Assembly: GCA_022839045.1 (NCBI GenBank)
Contig: JALHDI010000025.1
Coordinates: 9,580 to 39,350, forward strand
Reading direction: 5' to 3'
Length of the DNA stretch: 29,771 nucleotides
From: Sporomusaceae bacterium
Lineage (GTDB): Bacteria > Bacillota_C > Negativicutes > Sporomusales_B > UBA7701
The translations under genes and the position numbers were made by a program. Every line of letters begins with the position of its first letter. The first letter of the stretch is position 1. Below are positions 7,948-14,817 of this stretch, piece after piece. Under the pieces are notes generated by a model. The model had not been told where the DNA came from and made no database searches. It worked only from the letters and a program-made list of their open reading frames with translations.

Positions 7948-9465
7948 TCAGTCGGTTTTGACCTGTTGGGCGCTTTCGGCCAGCATTTTCTTTTCCAGTT
8001 TTACCTGTCTGATCGCCGAGGTGACGAGTGATGCCACGGCGAGGAGTATGAGAGCGGCGGCTATGGGGCGGGTGAAGAGGACGGAAAAGTCCCCATGGGA
8101 GACGATGAGCGCTCGTCGCAGGCTGCTTTCCGCCAAAGGCCCGAGGATGAGGGACAGGAGGATGGGCGAGGCCGGGAAGTCGTAGCGCTGCATGAAGTAC
8201 CCGATAAGCCCGAAGACGATGGCCAGGCCGACATCGAAGAGGCTGTTGCGCATGGAGTAAGCGCCGACGATTGAGAGCAGGAAGATGACGGGAATAAGGA
8301 AGCTGCGCTCGACGGAGATTATTTTGACGAAGAAGCGGATACCGAAGATGCCGACAAGAAACATGAGAAAATTGGCTGTCATCATGCCGGCGAAGATAGT
8401 GTAAACGACGTCGATATGGTCCTTGAAGAGGAGCGGTCCAGGCTGCAGGCCCTGGATGACGAGGGCGCCGAGAAGGACGGCGGTGACGGCGTCGCCGGGG
8501 ACGCCGAGGGAGAGCATGGGGATCATGGCGCCGCCGGTACAGGCGTTGTTGGCCGCTTCGGCCGCGGCCACGCCGGTGATTTCACCTTTGCCGAAGTTTT
8601 CGGGGGTTTTGGAGCAGCGCTTGGCTTCACCGTAGGCGACGAATGCGGAGATGTCGCTGCCGGCGCCAGGCACGGAGCCGATGAATGTGCCGATAAAAGT
8701 CGATTTGACGATGGTAACCCACGCCTTCTTTATATCGACCAGGGAGGGGAAGAGCTGCTGCTTTACGGCTTTGACGGCCTCTTGCTTGTAGAGTACTTCG
8801 ACGCCCTTGAAGACCTCGGAGAGGGCGAACAGACCGATGAGGGTGGGAATGAAAGCCGGTCCTTCGAAGAGATCCATCAAGCCGAAGGTGAAGCGGGGGT
8901 AGCCGGCCATGGGGTCGAGGCCGATGGTGGAGATCAGCATACCGAAGAAGCCGGAGATTATGCCTTTGACGATCGAGTTGCCGGAGATGGAGATGATGAT
9001 GCTGAGTCCAAAGATGGCCAGGCCGAAGTATTCGGGTGCGCTGAACTGGAGAGCGACCCTGGATATCTGCGGCGAGGCGAAGGTCATGATGAGGGCGCCT
9101 GAAAAGCCGCCGACGAAGGAGGCGAAGATGGACATGGCGAGGGCCCGGCCGGCTTCGCCCTTCTGGCTGAGGGGATAGCCGTCGAGGACAGTGGCGGCTG
9201 CGGCGGGGGTGCCGGGGGTCCTTATCAGGATGGCGGCGATCGAGCCGCCGTAGATGGCGCCGCAGAAGATACCCAGAAGCATGCTCACGCCCTGGTGGAC
9301 GGGCAGGCCGAAGGTGAAGGGAATGAGCAGGGCAACACCCATGGTGGCCGTAAGCCCGGGCAATGACCCGATCAGCACGCCGGACACCGTTCCGAGCAAG
9401 ATGAGGCCGAAACAGCTGGGTTGGAGCACTGTGGAAAATCCTTTAAGCAGTAAATCAAAATCCAT
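7948..9465 (-). CDS. tctA: Tripartite tricarboxylate transporter, large permease subunit
   Basis: A 505-residue polytopic inner-membrane protein of the TctA family, the main channel of the binding-protein-dependent TTT system. Family hallmarks near the N-terminus are LIGSLPGLTATMGVALLIPFTF and AIYGGSIAAILIRTPGTPAAAAT; a second glycine-rich block is FIGTFIGSVPGAGSDISAFVAYGEAK, and LSLGVPGDAVTAVLLGAL follows. About 11-12 hydrophobic segments are visible, and length is normal for the family. The ATG at 9465 is preceded by an AAAGGTGG site. It is the last gene of the minus-strand operon, 22 bases after tctB. Substrates in the family range from citrate to other carboxylates; the one here is unknown. 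The neighbouring sugar-acid pathway makes a sugar acid one possibility, but the two operons converge. Confidence 0.93.
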   Translation of the reverse strand: MDFDLLLKGFSTVLQPSCFGLILLGTVSGVLIGSLPGLTATMGVALLIPFTFGLPVHQGVSMLLGIFCGAIYGGSIAAILIRTPGTPAAAATVLDGYPLSQKGEAGRALAMSIFASFVGGFSGALIMTFASPQISRVALQFSAPEYFGLAIFGLSIIISISGNSIVKGIISGFFGMLISTIGLDPMAGYPRFTFGLMDLFEGPAFIPTLIGLFALSEVFKGVEVLYKQEAVKAVKQQLFPSLVDIKKAWVTIVKSTFIGTFIGSVPGAGSDISAFVAYGEAKRCSKTPENFGKGEITGVAAAEAANNACTGGAMIPMLSLGVPGDAVTAVLLGALVIQGLQPGPLLFKDHIDVVYTIFAGMMTANFLMFLVGIFGIRFFVKIISVERSFLIPVIFLLSIVGAYSMRNSLFDVGLAIVFGLIGYFMQRYDFPASPILLSLILGPLAESSLRRALIVSHGDFSVLFTRPIAAALILLAVASLVTSAIRQVKLEKKMLAESAQQVKTD

Positions 9466-9487
9466 GGTAAACCACCTTTATCGTGTC

Positions 9488-9943
9488 TTAGCCCAGGAAC
9501 CCGGCGGGCAGCGAGATGTCCAGCAGTCTGTTGAAGATGCCGTAGACAAGGAGGGTGACGCCGATGGAAACGGCGGCCATCTTGAGGTAGTCCCGCCGCT
9601 TAAGAAGGTACATGAGACCGAAAAGGTAGGCGACGCTCGTGAGGATGAAGCCAAGAGTGCTAAAGAGCGCGCAATAAACGACGGCGGCCGCAAGGGAGAC
9701 GCAGGCCCGCTGAACGCCGGGAGCTTTGATGTCGAAAGGATCGGTCGAGGGCCGGGATTTGCCCCTGAGGGCCGCGGCGAGCAACGCCAGGCTGAAGAGA
9801 CCAAGGCCGGCGGCCAGGACGGTGGGGAAGAAGCTGGGGCCAAGGAGAAGCACGTTGTCTTCGGGGAAGGAATGGGCGGTATAGATTACGTAGGCGGAAA
9901 CGGCCAAACCAAGGATGCCGGCAATAATATCGGGTATTTTCAA
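9488..9943 (-). CDS. tctB: Tripartite tricarboxylate transporter, small membrane subunit
   Basis: A 151-residue protein with four predicted membrane helices (about 6-25, 37-58, 78-110, 122-145), the normal TctB plan. The region between TM2 and TM3 (RGKSRPSTDPFDIKAPG) is the short cytoplasmic loop. The start is taken as TTG at 9943, giving MKIPDIIAGILG, with an AAAGGA site about 10 bases upstream. An ATG in this area is in another frame. TctB proteins are poorly conserved, so assignment rests on size, topology and position between tctC and tctA. It is probably translated from the same message as tctC, past a strong intergenic hairpin. Confidence 0.88.
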   Translation of the reverse strand: MKIPDIIAGILGLAVSAYVIYTAHSFPEDNVLLLGPSFFPTVLAAGLGLFSLALLAAALRGKSRPSTDPFDIKAPGVQRACVSLAAAVVYCALFSTLGFILTSVAYLFGLMYLLKRRDYLKMAAVSIGVTLLVYGIFNRLLDISLPAGFLG

Positions 9944-9995
9944 GGGACAACATCCTTTCTGCCGGTGGGCGAACTAATTGCATAGGCAATACGGA

Positions 9996-10025
9996 GGGCA
10001 AATGCCGGTTGCCCGGCATTTGCCC
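9996..10025 (-). promoter_or_regulatory. Strong intercistronic hairpin between tctC and tctB
   Basis: A perfect 13-bp inverted repeat (GGGCAAATGCCGG and its complement) has a 4-base loop and lies directly downstream of the tctC stop. No T-run follows on the minus strand, so it is not a classic terminator. Such stems often protect the 3' end of the upstream message, which would raise binding-protein yield relative to the permeases; that role is inference. Confidence 0.7.
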
Positions 10026-10035
10026 TTGCCAGCGA

Positions 10036-10995
10036 TTATTTCGTCAGGTTGAGTTTCTTCATGACGGCTTCGGTGTTGGCGGACGTCTGATCAAGGAAGG
10101 TCTTGAACTCGGTGGCGGGGGCGTATGCCAGGCCCAGGCCGGCTTTCTTGGCGAAATCCTGGAACTCAGGCGTGTCGAAGCCCTTCTTGAAGGCGTCGGC
10201 CAGTACCTTTTTCACGTTTTCGGGGGTATTCTTGGGAACGGCCAGACCGCGCCAGGTGGCGAAGGTGATGTCAAGGCCGGCTTCTTTGAAGGTGGGAACG
10301 TCGGGGAAGTTGGGGTCGCGCTTGTCGCTCATGACCGCCAGCATTCTGAGCTTGCCGGCTTTAACCTGGCTCTGCACTTCGGCGGGGCTGACGGTTACGG
10401 CCTGGATATGGCCGCCCACAAGGTCGGTTATGGCCGGAGCCGCGCCGTTGAAGGGAACGTGGTTGAGTTTGATGCCGGCTTTCTCTTCCAGCAGGCCGGC
10501 GGCGATGTGCCATACGGAGGCGGGGCCGGAGTTGCCGACGTTGACTTTGCCGGGGTTGGCTTTGGCGTAGTCGATGAAATCCTTAACCGTCTTGAAGGAG
10601 GAGTCGGCTTTTACGGTCAGGGCGGCGGGGTCGGTGTTGAGCCGCATCAGGAGGTCGTAATCTTTATAGGTGAAGGGAACGAGTTTCTGGGGCGGCAGGG
10701 ACAGGAGCTCGAAGGTTATCATGGTCACGGTGTAGCCATCGTTTTTGGCGTTGAGGCCGGCGCCGTGTCCGACCGCGCCGCCGCCACCGGTGACGTTATT
10801 GACGGTTATCGTTTGGCCGAGAGCTTTCTCGGTATTCTTGGCGAGGCCGCGGGCTATGGCGTCGGTGCCGCCGCCGGCCGCCCAGGGGACGATGAGGGTG
10901 ACCGGTTTAGTGGGGAATTTTTCAGCTTGGCCGCCACACCCGGCGACGACGACGACGAACAAGCAAACCAGAAGCAACGCGAAAACCTTTTTCAT
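10036..10995 (-). CDS. tctC: Tripartite tricarboxylate transporter, substrate-binding lipoprotein
   Basis: A 319-residue extracytoplasmic solute-binding protein of the TctC (Bug) family. It opens with a lipoprotein signal MKKVFALLLVCLFVVVVAGC; the lipobox cysteine is C20, so it is predicted to be lipid-anchored. The mature part has the family pattern PVTLIVPWAAGGGTDAIAR, then NVTGGGGAVGHG, VGNSGPASVWHIAAGLLEEKAG and a C-terminal TWRGLAVPKNTP. The ATG at 10995 was chosen because a GAGGAGG site lies 8 bases upstream; the in-frame TTG at 11001 is too close. It is the first gene of the tctCBA operon. A 16-bp palindrome at 11068-11083 upstream is a candidate operator. The ligand, a carboxylate by family precedent, is not identified. 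Confidence 0.93.
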   Translation of the reverse strand: MKKVFALLLVCLFVVVVAGCGGQAEKFPTKPVTLIVPWAAGGGTDAIARGLAKNTEKALGQTITVNNVTGGGGAVGHGAGLNAKNDGYTVTMITFELLSLPPQKLVPFTYKDYDLLMRLNTDPAALTVKADSSFKTVKDFIDYAKANPGKVNVGNSGPASVWHIAAGLLEEKAGIKLNHVPFNGAAPAITDLVGGHIQAVTVSPAEVQSQVKAGKLRMLAVMSDKRDPNFPDVPTFKEAGLDITFATWRGLAVPKNTPENVKKVLADAFKKGFDTPEFQDFAKKAGLGLAYAPATEFKTFLDQTSANTEAVMKKLNLTK

Positions 10996-11001
10996 GGGCA
11001 A

Positions 11002-11302
11002 GTCCTCCTCTTAATAAGTATCAAAAAGGGAAAATAATGGTAGGATTATCCCTCCTTTTCCACGATGTGGAATGATCATTCCATGGAGGCATTATTCAAT
11101 ATATTGTGATTAATTATATTTGCGGAAGAAAAATCCTTTCGGCCGGGAAAAAAAACCAGGATGTGGGACGAGGCGCAATGCGGGCGATGGAACGGGCTCT
11201 AGGAAGTGGCCCGGCAGGAATATAATGTCACACACCGAAAATATACTTTATGATAAGAGCGTGTCTTCGCTTGCCCGTAACAGTAATTGAGGAGGGTTTT
11301 AA
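11002..11302. other. Divergent intergenic region between tctC and the SYLF gene
   Basis: About 300 bases without a gene separate the minus-strand tct operon from the plus-strand SYLF gene. It contains the tctC ribosome-binding site, a perfect 16-bp palindrome (separate entry) and an AT-rich patch around 11093-11120 that could hold the tct promoter. No pair of consensus -35/-10 boxes stands out on either strand. A lone TATAAT occurs at 11221 and a TATACT at 11242 for the plus strand, without good -35 partners. Confidence 0.6.
11068..11083. promoter_or_regulatory. 16-bp perfect palindrome, candidate operator
   Basis: TGGAATGATCATTCCA is fully self-complementary and lies 73 bases upstream of the tctC start. 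A palindrome of this size in a promoter region suggests a dimeric regulator site (GntR- or IclR-like proteins use such sites), but the regulator gene is not in the window. Confidence 0.5.
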
Positions 11303-11875
11303 ATGAAAATGACGCTGGTGGCCAAGGTTCTGGCGATTATGATGCTGGCGATGATGCTGGTAGCCCCGGTGGCGTCGGCGGCGAGTGTCGAGGAACGGCG
11401 CGACGAGGTGCGGAAGATGGCGGACAATACGCTCGGGCGGCTGTATAAGGAGAAACCAAGCGCCCAGGGAGCCATCGAGAGCGCAGCCGGGTACGCCGTG
11501 TTCAGCAACCACGGATTCAAACTGTTTCTTTTCGGCGGCGGCGGCGGAAAAGGCCTGGCGGTTAACAACGGCAGCGGTGAAGAGGTTTTCATGAAGATGG
11601 CGGAGGTCGACATCGGTTTCGGCTTGGGGATAAAGAAGTTCAGCGTGATTTTCGTCTTTGAGACCGATAAGGCTTTCAACAGTTTCGTTACCGACGGCTG
11701 GAAATTCGGCGGCCAGACGACCGCCGCGGCTACCGACGGTGTGAGCGGTGATTCGTTCCAGGGCGCGGTGGTGGTGGGACCGGGGATCTGGATGTACCAG
11801 ATGACCGACAAGGGCCTGGCGCTCGAACTTACCGCCAAGGGCACGAGATATTACAAGGACAGCGATTTGAATTAG
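11303..11875 (+). CDS. Secreted SYLF (Ysc84-type lipid-binding) domain protein
   Basis: A 190-residue protein with a signal peptide (MKMTLVAKVLAIMMLAMMLVAPVASA, cleavage near residue 26). A SYLF/Ysc84 domain follows over the rest: AAGYAVFSNHGFKLFLFGGGGGKGLAVNN, MKMAEVDIGFGLGIKKFSVIFVFE and KGLALELTAKGTRYYKD. SYLF domains bind lipids in eukaryotes; bacterial forms are exported, envelope-located and of poorly known function. An AGGAGGG site lies about 9 bases before the ATG. The LarA-like gene starts 41 bases after the stop, so the two may be co-transcribed, although no functional link is known. A metabolic role is not suggested by its own sequence. Confidence 0.85.
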   Translation: MKMTLVAKVLAIMMLAMMLVAPVASAASVEERRDEVRKMADNTLGRLYKEKPSAQGAIESAAGYAVFSNHGFKLFLFGGGGGKGLAVNNGSGEEVFMKMAEVDIGFGLGIKKFSVIFVFETDKAFNSFVTDGWKFGGQTTAAATDGVSGDSFQGAVVVGPGIWMYQMTDKGLALELTAKGTRYYKDSDLN

Positions 11876-11916
11876 GCAACGGCGGAAGAATCGCACTTAC
11901 TCAGGAGGTAGAATTC

Positions 11917-13188
11917 ATGGATGTTATTCAGGAGTTGCTCAGGGGTATTCCTCTGCCGCGGCTGGTTAAGGTCCGCCAGACTTTTCCCGCGCCCCGTCTG
12001 GCGGATGTGGCCGGAACGCTACGCCGGGAGATCGCCAGGGAAGAGATCGGTCGGCGGGTCCGTCCGGGGATGAGGGTGGCGGTGGCCGTGGGCAGCCGCG
12101 GGGTGGCCGAAATCCCCACCTTGGCCAGGGTGACGGTGGAAGAACTTAAACGCTTGGGGGCGGAGCCTTTTATCGTGCCGGCCATGGGCAGCCACGGCGG
12201 CGCGACCGCCGAAGGGCAGCGGGAGGTGCTGGCCAACCTGGGGGTGACCGAGGCGAGCGCCGGTTGCCCGATATTGTCGTCCATGGCGGTGGTGGAGATC
12301 GGCCGCCTGGATAACGGTCTGCCGGTCTATATCGACGAATACGCGCACGGCGCGGACGGCATCGTAGTCATCAACCGCATCAAGCCGCATACCGCGTTCC
12401 GCGGCCCCAACGAGAGCGGGCTCGTGAAGATGATTACTATCGGCCTGGGCAAACAGAAGGGGGCCGAGTCTTGCCATGCGTTCAGTTTTAAATATATGGC
12501 CGAACATATCCCCGCCATGGCCAAGGTGGTGCTGGCCAAGATGCCGGTGCTGTTCGGCGTGGGCAGCATAGAAAACGCGTATGACCAGGTGGCCAGGGTT
12601 GTCGCCGTGACGCCCGAGGCGCTGATCGAAACCGATAAACGGTTGCTAGTGGAGGCCAAGGCCAATATGGCCAGCCTGCCGTTCGAGCAGATCGACGTGC
12701 TGGTGGTGGACAAGATCGGCAAGGATATCTCGGGTGACGGCATGGATCCGAACATAACCGGTCGTTACCCCACTCCCTACGCCGCCGGGGGGCCGGATAT
12801 CGCCAAACTGGCGGTGCTCGACCTGACGGACGCCACCCATGGCAACGCCAACGGCATGGGTACCGCCGATATCACTACCCGCCGCCTCGTCAACAAGACT
12901 AATTTCCCGATGACCTACTGCAACGGGCTGACGTCGACGGTGCTGATCCCCACGAAGGTGCCGGCGGTGTTCGAGTGCGACCGCGACGCGGTCAGGGCGG
13001 CCGTAAAGACGTGCAACGCCCGCGACCTGACGAAGGCCAGGCTGGTGAGGATCCAGGATACGCTGCATCTAGAGGAGATCCGCATTTCCGAGGCTCTGCT
13101 GGAGGAGGCGAAGGCCAATCCGCGCCTTACGGTGGTCGGCGAGCCCGTAGAGATGCGCTTCGACGCAGAAGGTAATTTCGCCGAGTAA
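11917..13188 (+). CDS. LarA-superfamily (nickel-dependent hydroxyacid racemase-like) protein
   Basis: A 423-residue cytoplasmic protein of the lactate racemase N-domain (DUF2088) superfamily. In LarA, three histidines and a lysine hold the nickel-pincer cofactor and do catalysis. Plausible equivalents are H93 (AMGSHGGAT), H158 (RIKPHTAF), K171 (SGLVKMIT) and H187 (AESCHAFS). The spacing H158-K171 is three residues longer than in LarA, so the substrate probably differs. The ATG has a strong AGGAGG site. The cofactor-making genes larB, larC and larE are not in the window. Downstream lies a decayed glcD (glycolate/lactate dehydrogenase subunit), which fits an old 2-hydroxyacid utilisation operon. 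Racemase or epimerase activity on a 2-hydroxyacid is inferred; the exact substrate is unknown. Confidence 0.8.
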   Translation: MDVIQELLRGIPLPRLVKVRQTFPAPRLADVAGTLRREIAREEIGRRVRPGMRVAVAVGSRGVAEIPTLARVTVEELKRLGAEPFIVPAMGSHGGATAEGQREVLANLGVTEASAGCPILSSMAVVEIGRLDNGLPVYIDEYAHGADGIVVINRIKPHTAFRGPNESGLVKMITIGLGKQKGAESCHAFSFKYMAEHIPAMAKVVLAKMPVLFGVGSIENAYDQVARVVAVTPEALIETDKRLLVEAKANMASLPFEQIDVLVVDKIGKDISGDGMDPNITGRYPTPYAAGGPDIAKLAVLDLTDATHGNANGMGTADITTRRLVNKTNFPMTYCNGLTSTVLIPTKVPAVFECDRDAVRAAVKTCNARDLTKARLVRIQDTLHLEEIRISEALLEEAKANPRLTVVGEPVEMRFDAEGNFAE

Positions 13189-13218
13189 CAGCACAAGACG
13201 AAGATGGGAGCAAGCGGC

Positions 13219-13503
13219 ATGGGTTACAGCAAGGTTGACGGACGGGTCGTGGCGGAACTGAAGAATATCGTCGGCGCCCAATATGTCTGGACCGATAACG
13301 AAAAAATGGAGCCTTACTCCCACGACGCGGTGACGGGTGACCAAGGTTATCCTGCGCCTCATCCCCAAGCCGGAAAAGTTATGGATCTTCTGGCCGTTTT
13401 CCCCAGCGCGGCGGCAATCGCCATCGTTCCCAATTCCCAAGATAATGCGGGCCGGTATTTCGCCGATGTGCGTGGCGTTCATGGACAACAGAGAGGTATC
13501 CGA
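13219..13503 (+). pseudogene. Decayed remnant of glcD (FAD-linked 2-hydroxyacid dehydrogenase)
   Basis: From the ATG at 13219 the reading frame gives GRVVAELKNIVGAQYVWTDN and then EKMEPYSHDAV, which is the N-terminus of GlcD-type glycolate/lactate oxidase subunits. After about 40 codons the sequence jumps to a motif from the middle of the same family: VTKVILRLIPKPEK is in the +2 frame, continues as VMDLLAVFPSAAAIAIVP in the first frame, and returns to the second frame for AGISPMCVAFMDN. So a central segment, by family comparison about 180 codons, is missing, two frameshifts follow, and the C-terminal half is absent. The junction lies in a GTGACGGGTGAC direct repeat near 13331-13342. It starts 30 bases after the LarA-like gene. 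A terminator follows. It cannot make a functional enzyme. Confidence 0.82.
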
Positions 13504-13518
13504 TGTGACGGCAAAAAG

Positions 13519-13552
13519 AAAAACCACGGACTATTACAGTCCGTGGTTTTGT
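13519..13552 (+). terminator. Bidirectional terminator after the LarA-like/glcD remnant
   Basis: A 12-bp perfect stem AAACCACGGACT (13521-13532) pairs with AGTCCGTGGTTT (13538-13549) around a 5-base loop. T-rich tracts follow on both strands, so it also serves the minus-strand HMA gene that ends at 13581. Confidence 0.85.
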
Positions 13553-13580
13553 GTCGGCGAACGGCGGATTCGGATGTCCA

Positions 13581-13817
13581 TCACGCCAGAGCTTCGATGC
13601 CGTGTTCGGCGAGCTTGGCTTTTATGGCGTTGAAAGTCGTGCGGCTGGGGTCGTAAAAAACGGTTGTCAGGCTGTCGAGGTTGTTGATGCTGATGAAGTA
13701 GACACCCGGCAGGCCGCGGAGCGATTTTTCAGCCTCCCTGGCGTTTTCGCCAACCCCTCTGACGAAAAACTTGACCTGGGAGCTGCCGTGGGCGGGGCAG
13801 CCGCAATCTTTGCACAT
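13581..13817 (-). CDS. Small HMA-fold protein with N-terminal CxxCGC motif
   Basis: A 78-residue protein. It begins MCKDCGCPAHG, resembling the nickel-binding N-terminus of the hydrogenase maturation GTPase HypB (MCxxCGC). The remaining residues follow the ferredoxin-like pattern of heavy-metal-associated domains: VKFFVRGVGENAREAEKSLR, LPGVYFISINNLDSLTTVFY and a final helix to HGIEALA. The usual CxxC metal loop of HMA domains is replaced by GENA, so metal binding, if any, must use C2, C5 and C7. The ATG at 13817 is preceded by GGAGGTG with 7-base spacing; the longer upstream frame has no support. The gene stands alone between a terminator and the divergent ABC operon. A metal carrier role is inferred from the motif. 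Confidence 0.78.
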   Translation of the reverse strand: MCKDCGCPAHGSSQVKFFVRGVGENAREAEKSLRGLPGVYFISINNLDSLTTVFYDPSRTTFNAIKAKLAEHGIEALA

Positions 13818-13995
13818 GGTCAGCACCTCCGGTTTATCCTGCTTCCAGTATAGCGCAATCGGCGTATTACGGCGAATAAACAATCTTGATAGGCCGGTAA
13901 TAAGGTCATTATGGCACTGGCAAACGCGCGTTTTTTTGTTGCGGATATAGTTGGAGGTATTTGCCAAATATATAAAGAATATTAATATATTATTT

Positions 13996-14024
13996 CGTCG
14001 CTTGCGCGCGGTTGCGCAGCGACG
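13996..14024 (+). other. Inverted repeat in the leader of the ABC operon
   Basis: CGTCGCT (13996-14002) pairs with AGCGACG (14018-14024), and an inner GCGC/GCGC stem forms after a one-base bulge. It lies 31 bases before the ATPase start, has no T-run, and may be a leader hairpin or operator. An AT-rich stretch at 13961-13991 just upstream may hold the promoter (TTGCCA and TATATT at 19-bp spacing, weak). Confidence 0.4.
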
Positions 14025-14055
14025 CTCACTTCCTTTACAGCGGGGGTCCGAAACG

Positions 14056-14817
14056 ATGAACGGTAAATGGCTGGCCTGGTTGGGCGCGGCTGACCTTCCC
14101 GAGCCCAAGCGCGACATGGCGGCCGTGGAATTGTCCCGGGTGGGAAAGGTATATGTGACCGGGGCGGGTGAGTTCGAAGCTCTGCGCGGCGTCGACCTGA
14201 CGGTTGAGGCCGGCGAGTTCGTGTCCGTTGTAGGCAAATCGGGCAGCGGCAAGTCTACGCTCATCAACATGATCACCGGGATCGACCGCCCCACCGCAGG
14301 CACAGTTTGGGTAGCGGGGACACCGGTGCACGGACTGACCGAGAATCAGATCGCCGTGTGGCGCGGCCGCACGGTCGGAGTGGTGTTTCAGTTCTTCCAA
14401 TTGCTGCCGACGCTCACGGCGCTGGAGAATGTCATGCTGCCGATGGATTTTTGCGCCGTCCATGACCCGGCCGCGCGGCCGGAGCGGGCCCTGAGCCTGC
14501 TGGAACTGGTGGGGGTGGCCGATCAGGCCGACAAGCTGCCGGCCAATCTGTCGGGCGGCCAACAGCAGCGGGTGGCGATTGCCAGGTCGCTGGCCAACGA
14601 CCCGCCGCTTTTGGTGGCGGACGAGCCGACCGGAAACCTCGACAACCGCACGGCGGCGGCGGTTATCGATCTGTTCGCCGAACTGGCGGCGGGCGGCAAA
14701 ACGATTCTCATGGTGACTCATGACGACGACTTGGCCAAGCGGGCCAGCCGCATCCTGACGGTGGCCGAGGGCCGGATCGCCTGTTCGGCGGCGGCCGGGG
14801 AGGCCTGCGATGGCTGA
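14056..14817 (+). CDS. ABC transporter ATPase, LolD/MacB type
   Basis: A 253-residue cytoplasmic ATPase. Motifs in order: Walker [11 protein letters not shown]-loop in [18 protein letters not shown], signature LSGGQQQR, Walker [14 protein letters not shown]-switch MVTHDD. The [14 protein letters not shown] block and EPTGNLD are typical of the LolD/MacB/FtsE class, which does mechanotransmission rather than import. About 25 extra residues precede the core. The ATG at 14056 was chosen from the CGGGGG site 9 bases upstream; ATG 14119 would start right at the core. The stop overlaps the permease start (ATGGCTGA), showing translational coupling. Substrate unknown; envelope export or lipoprotein/lipid handling are the usual roles. 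Confidence 0.93.
   Translation: MNGKWLAWLGAADLPEPKRDMAAVELSRVGKVYVTGAGEFEALRGVDLTVEAGEFVSVVGKSGSGKSTLINMITGIDRPTAGTVWVAGTPVHGLTENQIAVWRGRTVGVVFQFFQLLPTLTALENVMLPMDFCAVHDPAARPERALSLLELVGVADQADKLPANLSGGQQQRVAIARSLANDPPLLVADEPTGNLDNRTAAAVIDLFAELAAGGKTILMVTHDDDLAKRASRILTVAEGRIACSAAAGEACDG

Noticed and set aside
8416..9102. Long plus-strand frame opposite tctA
   Set aside because: Shadow of a GC-rich coding strand; composition (very rich in Gly, Asp, Glu, Ala) and lack of motifs show that it is not real.
10009..11037. 342-codon plus-strand frame opposite tctC
   Set aside because: Antisense shadow of an unmistakable TctC protein; no family match and Gly/Val-rich composition.
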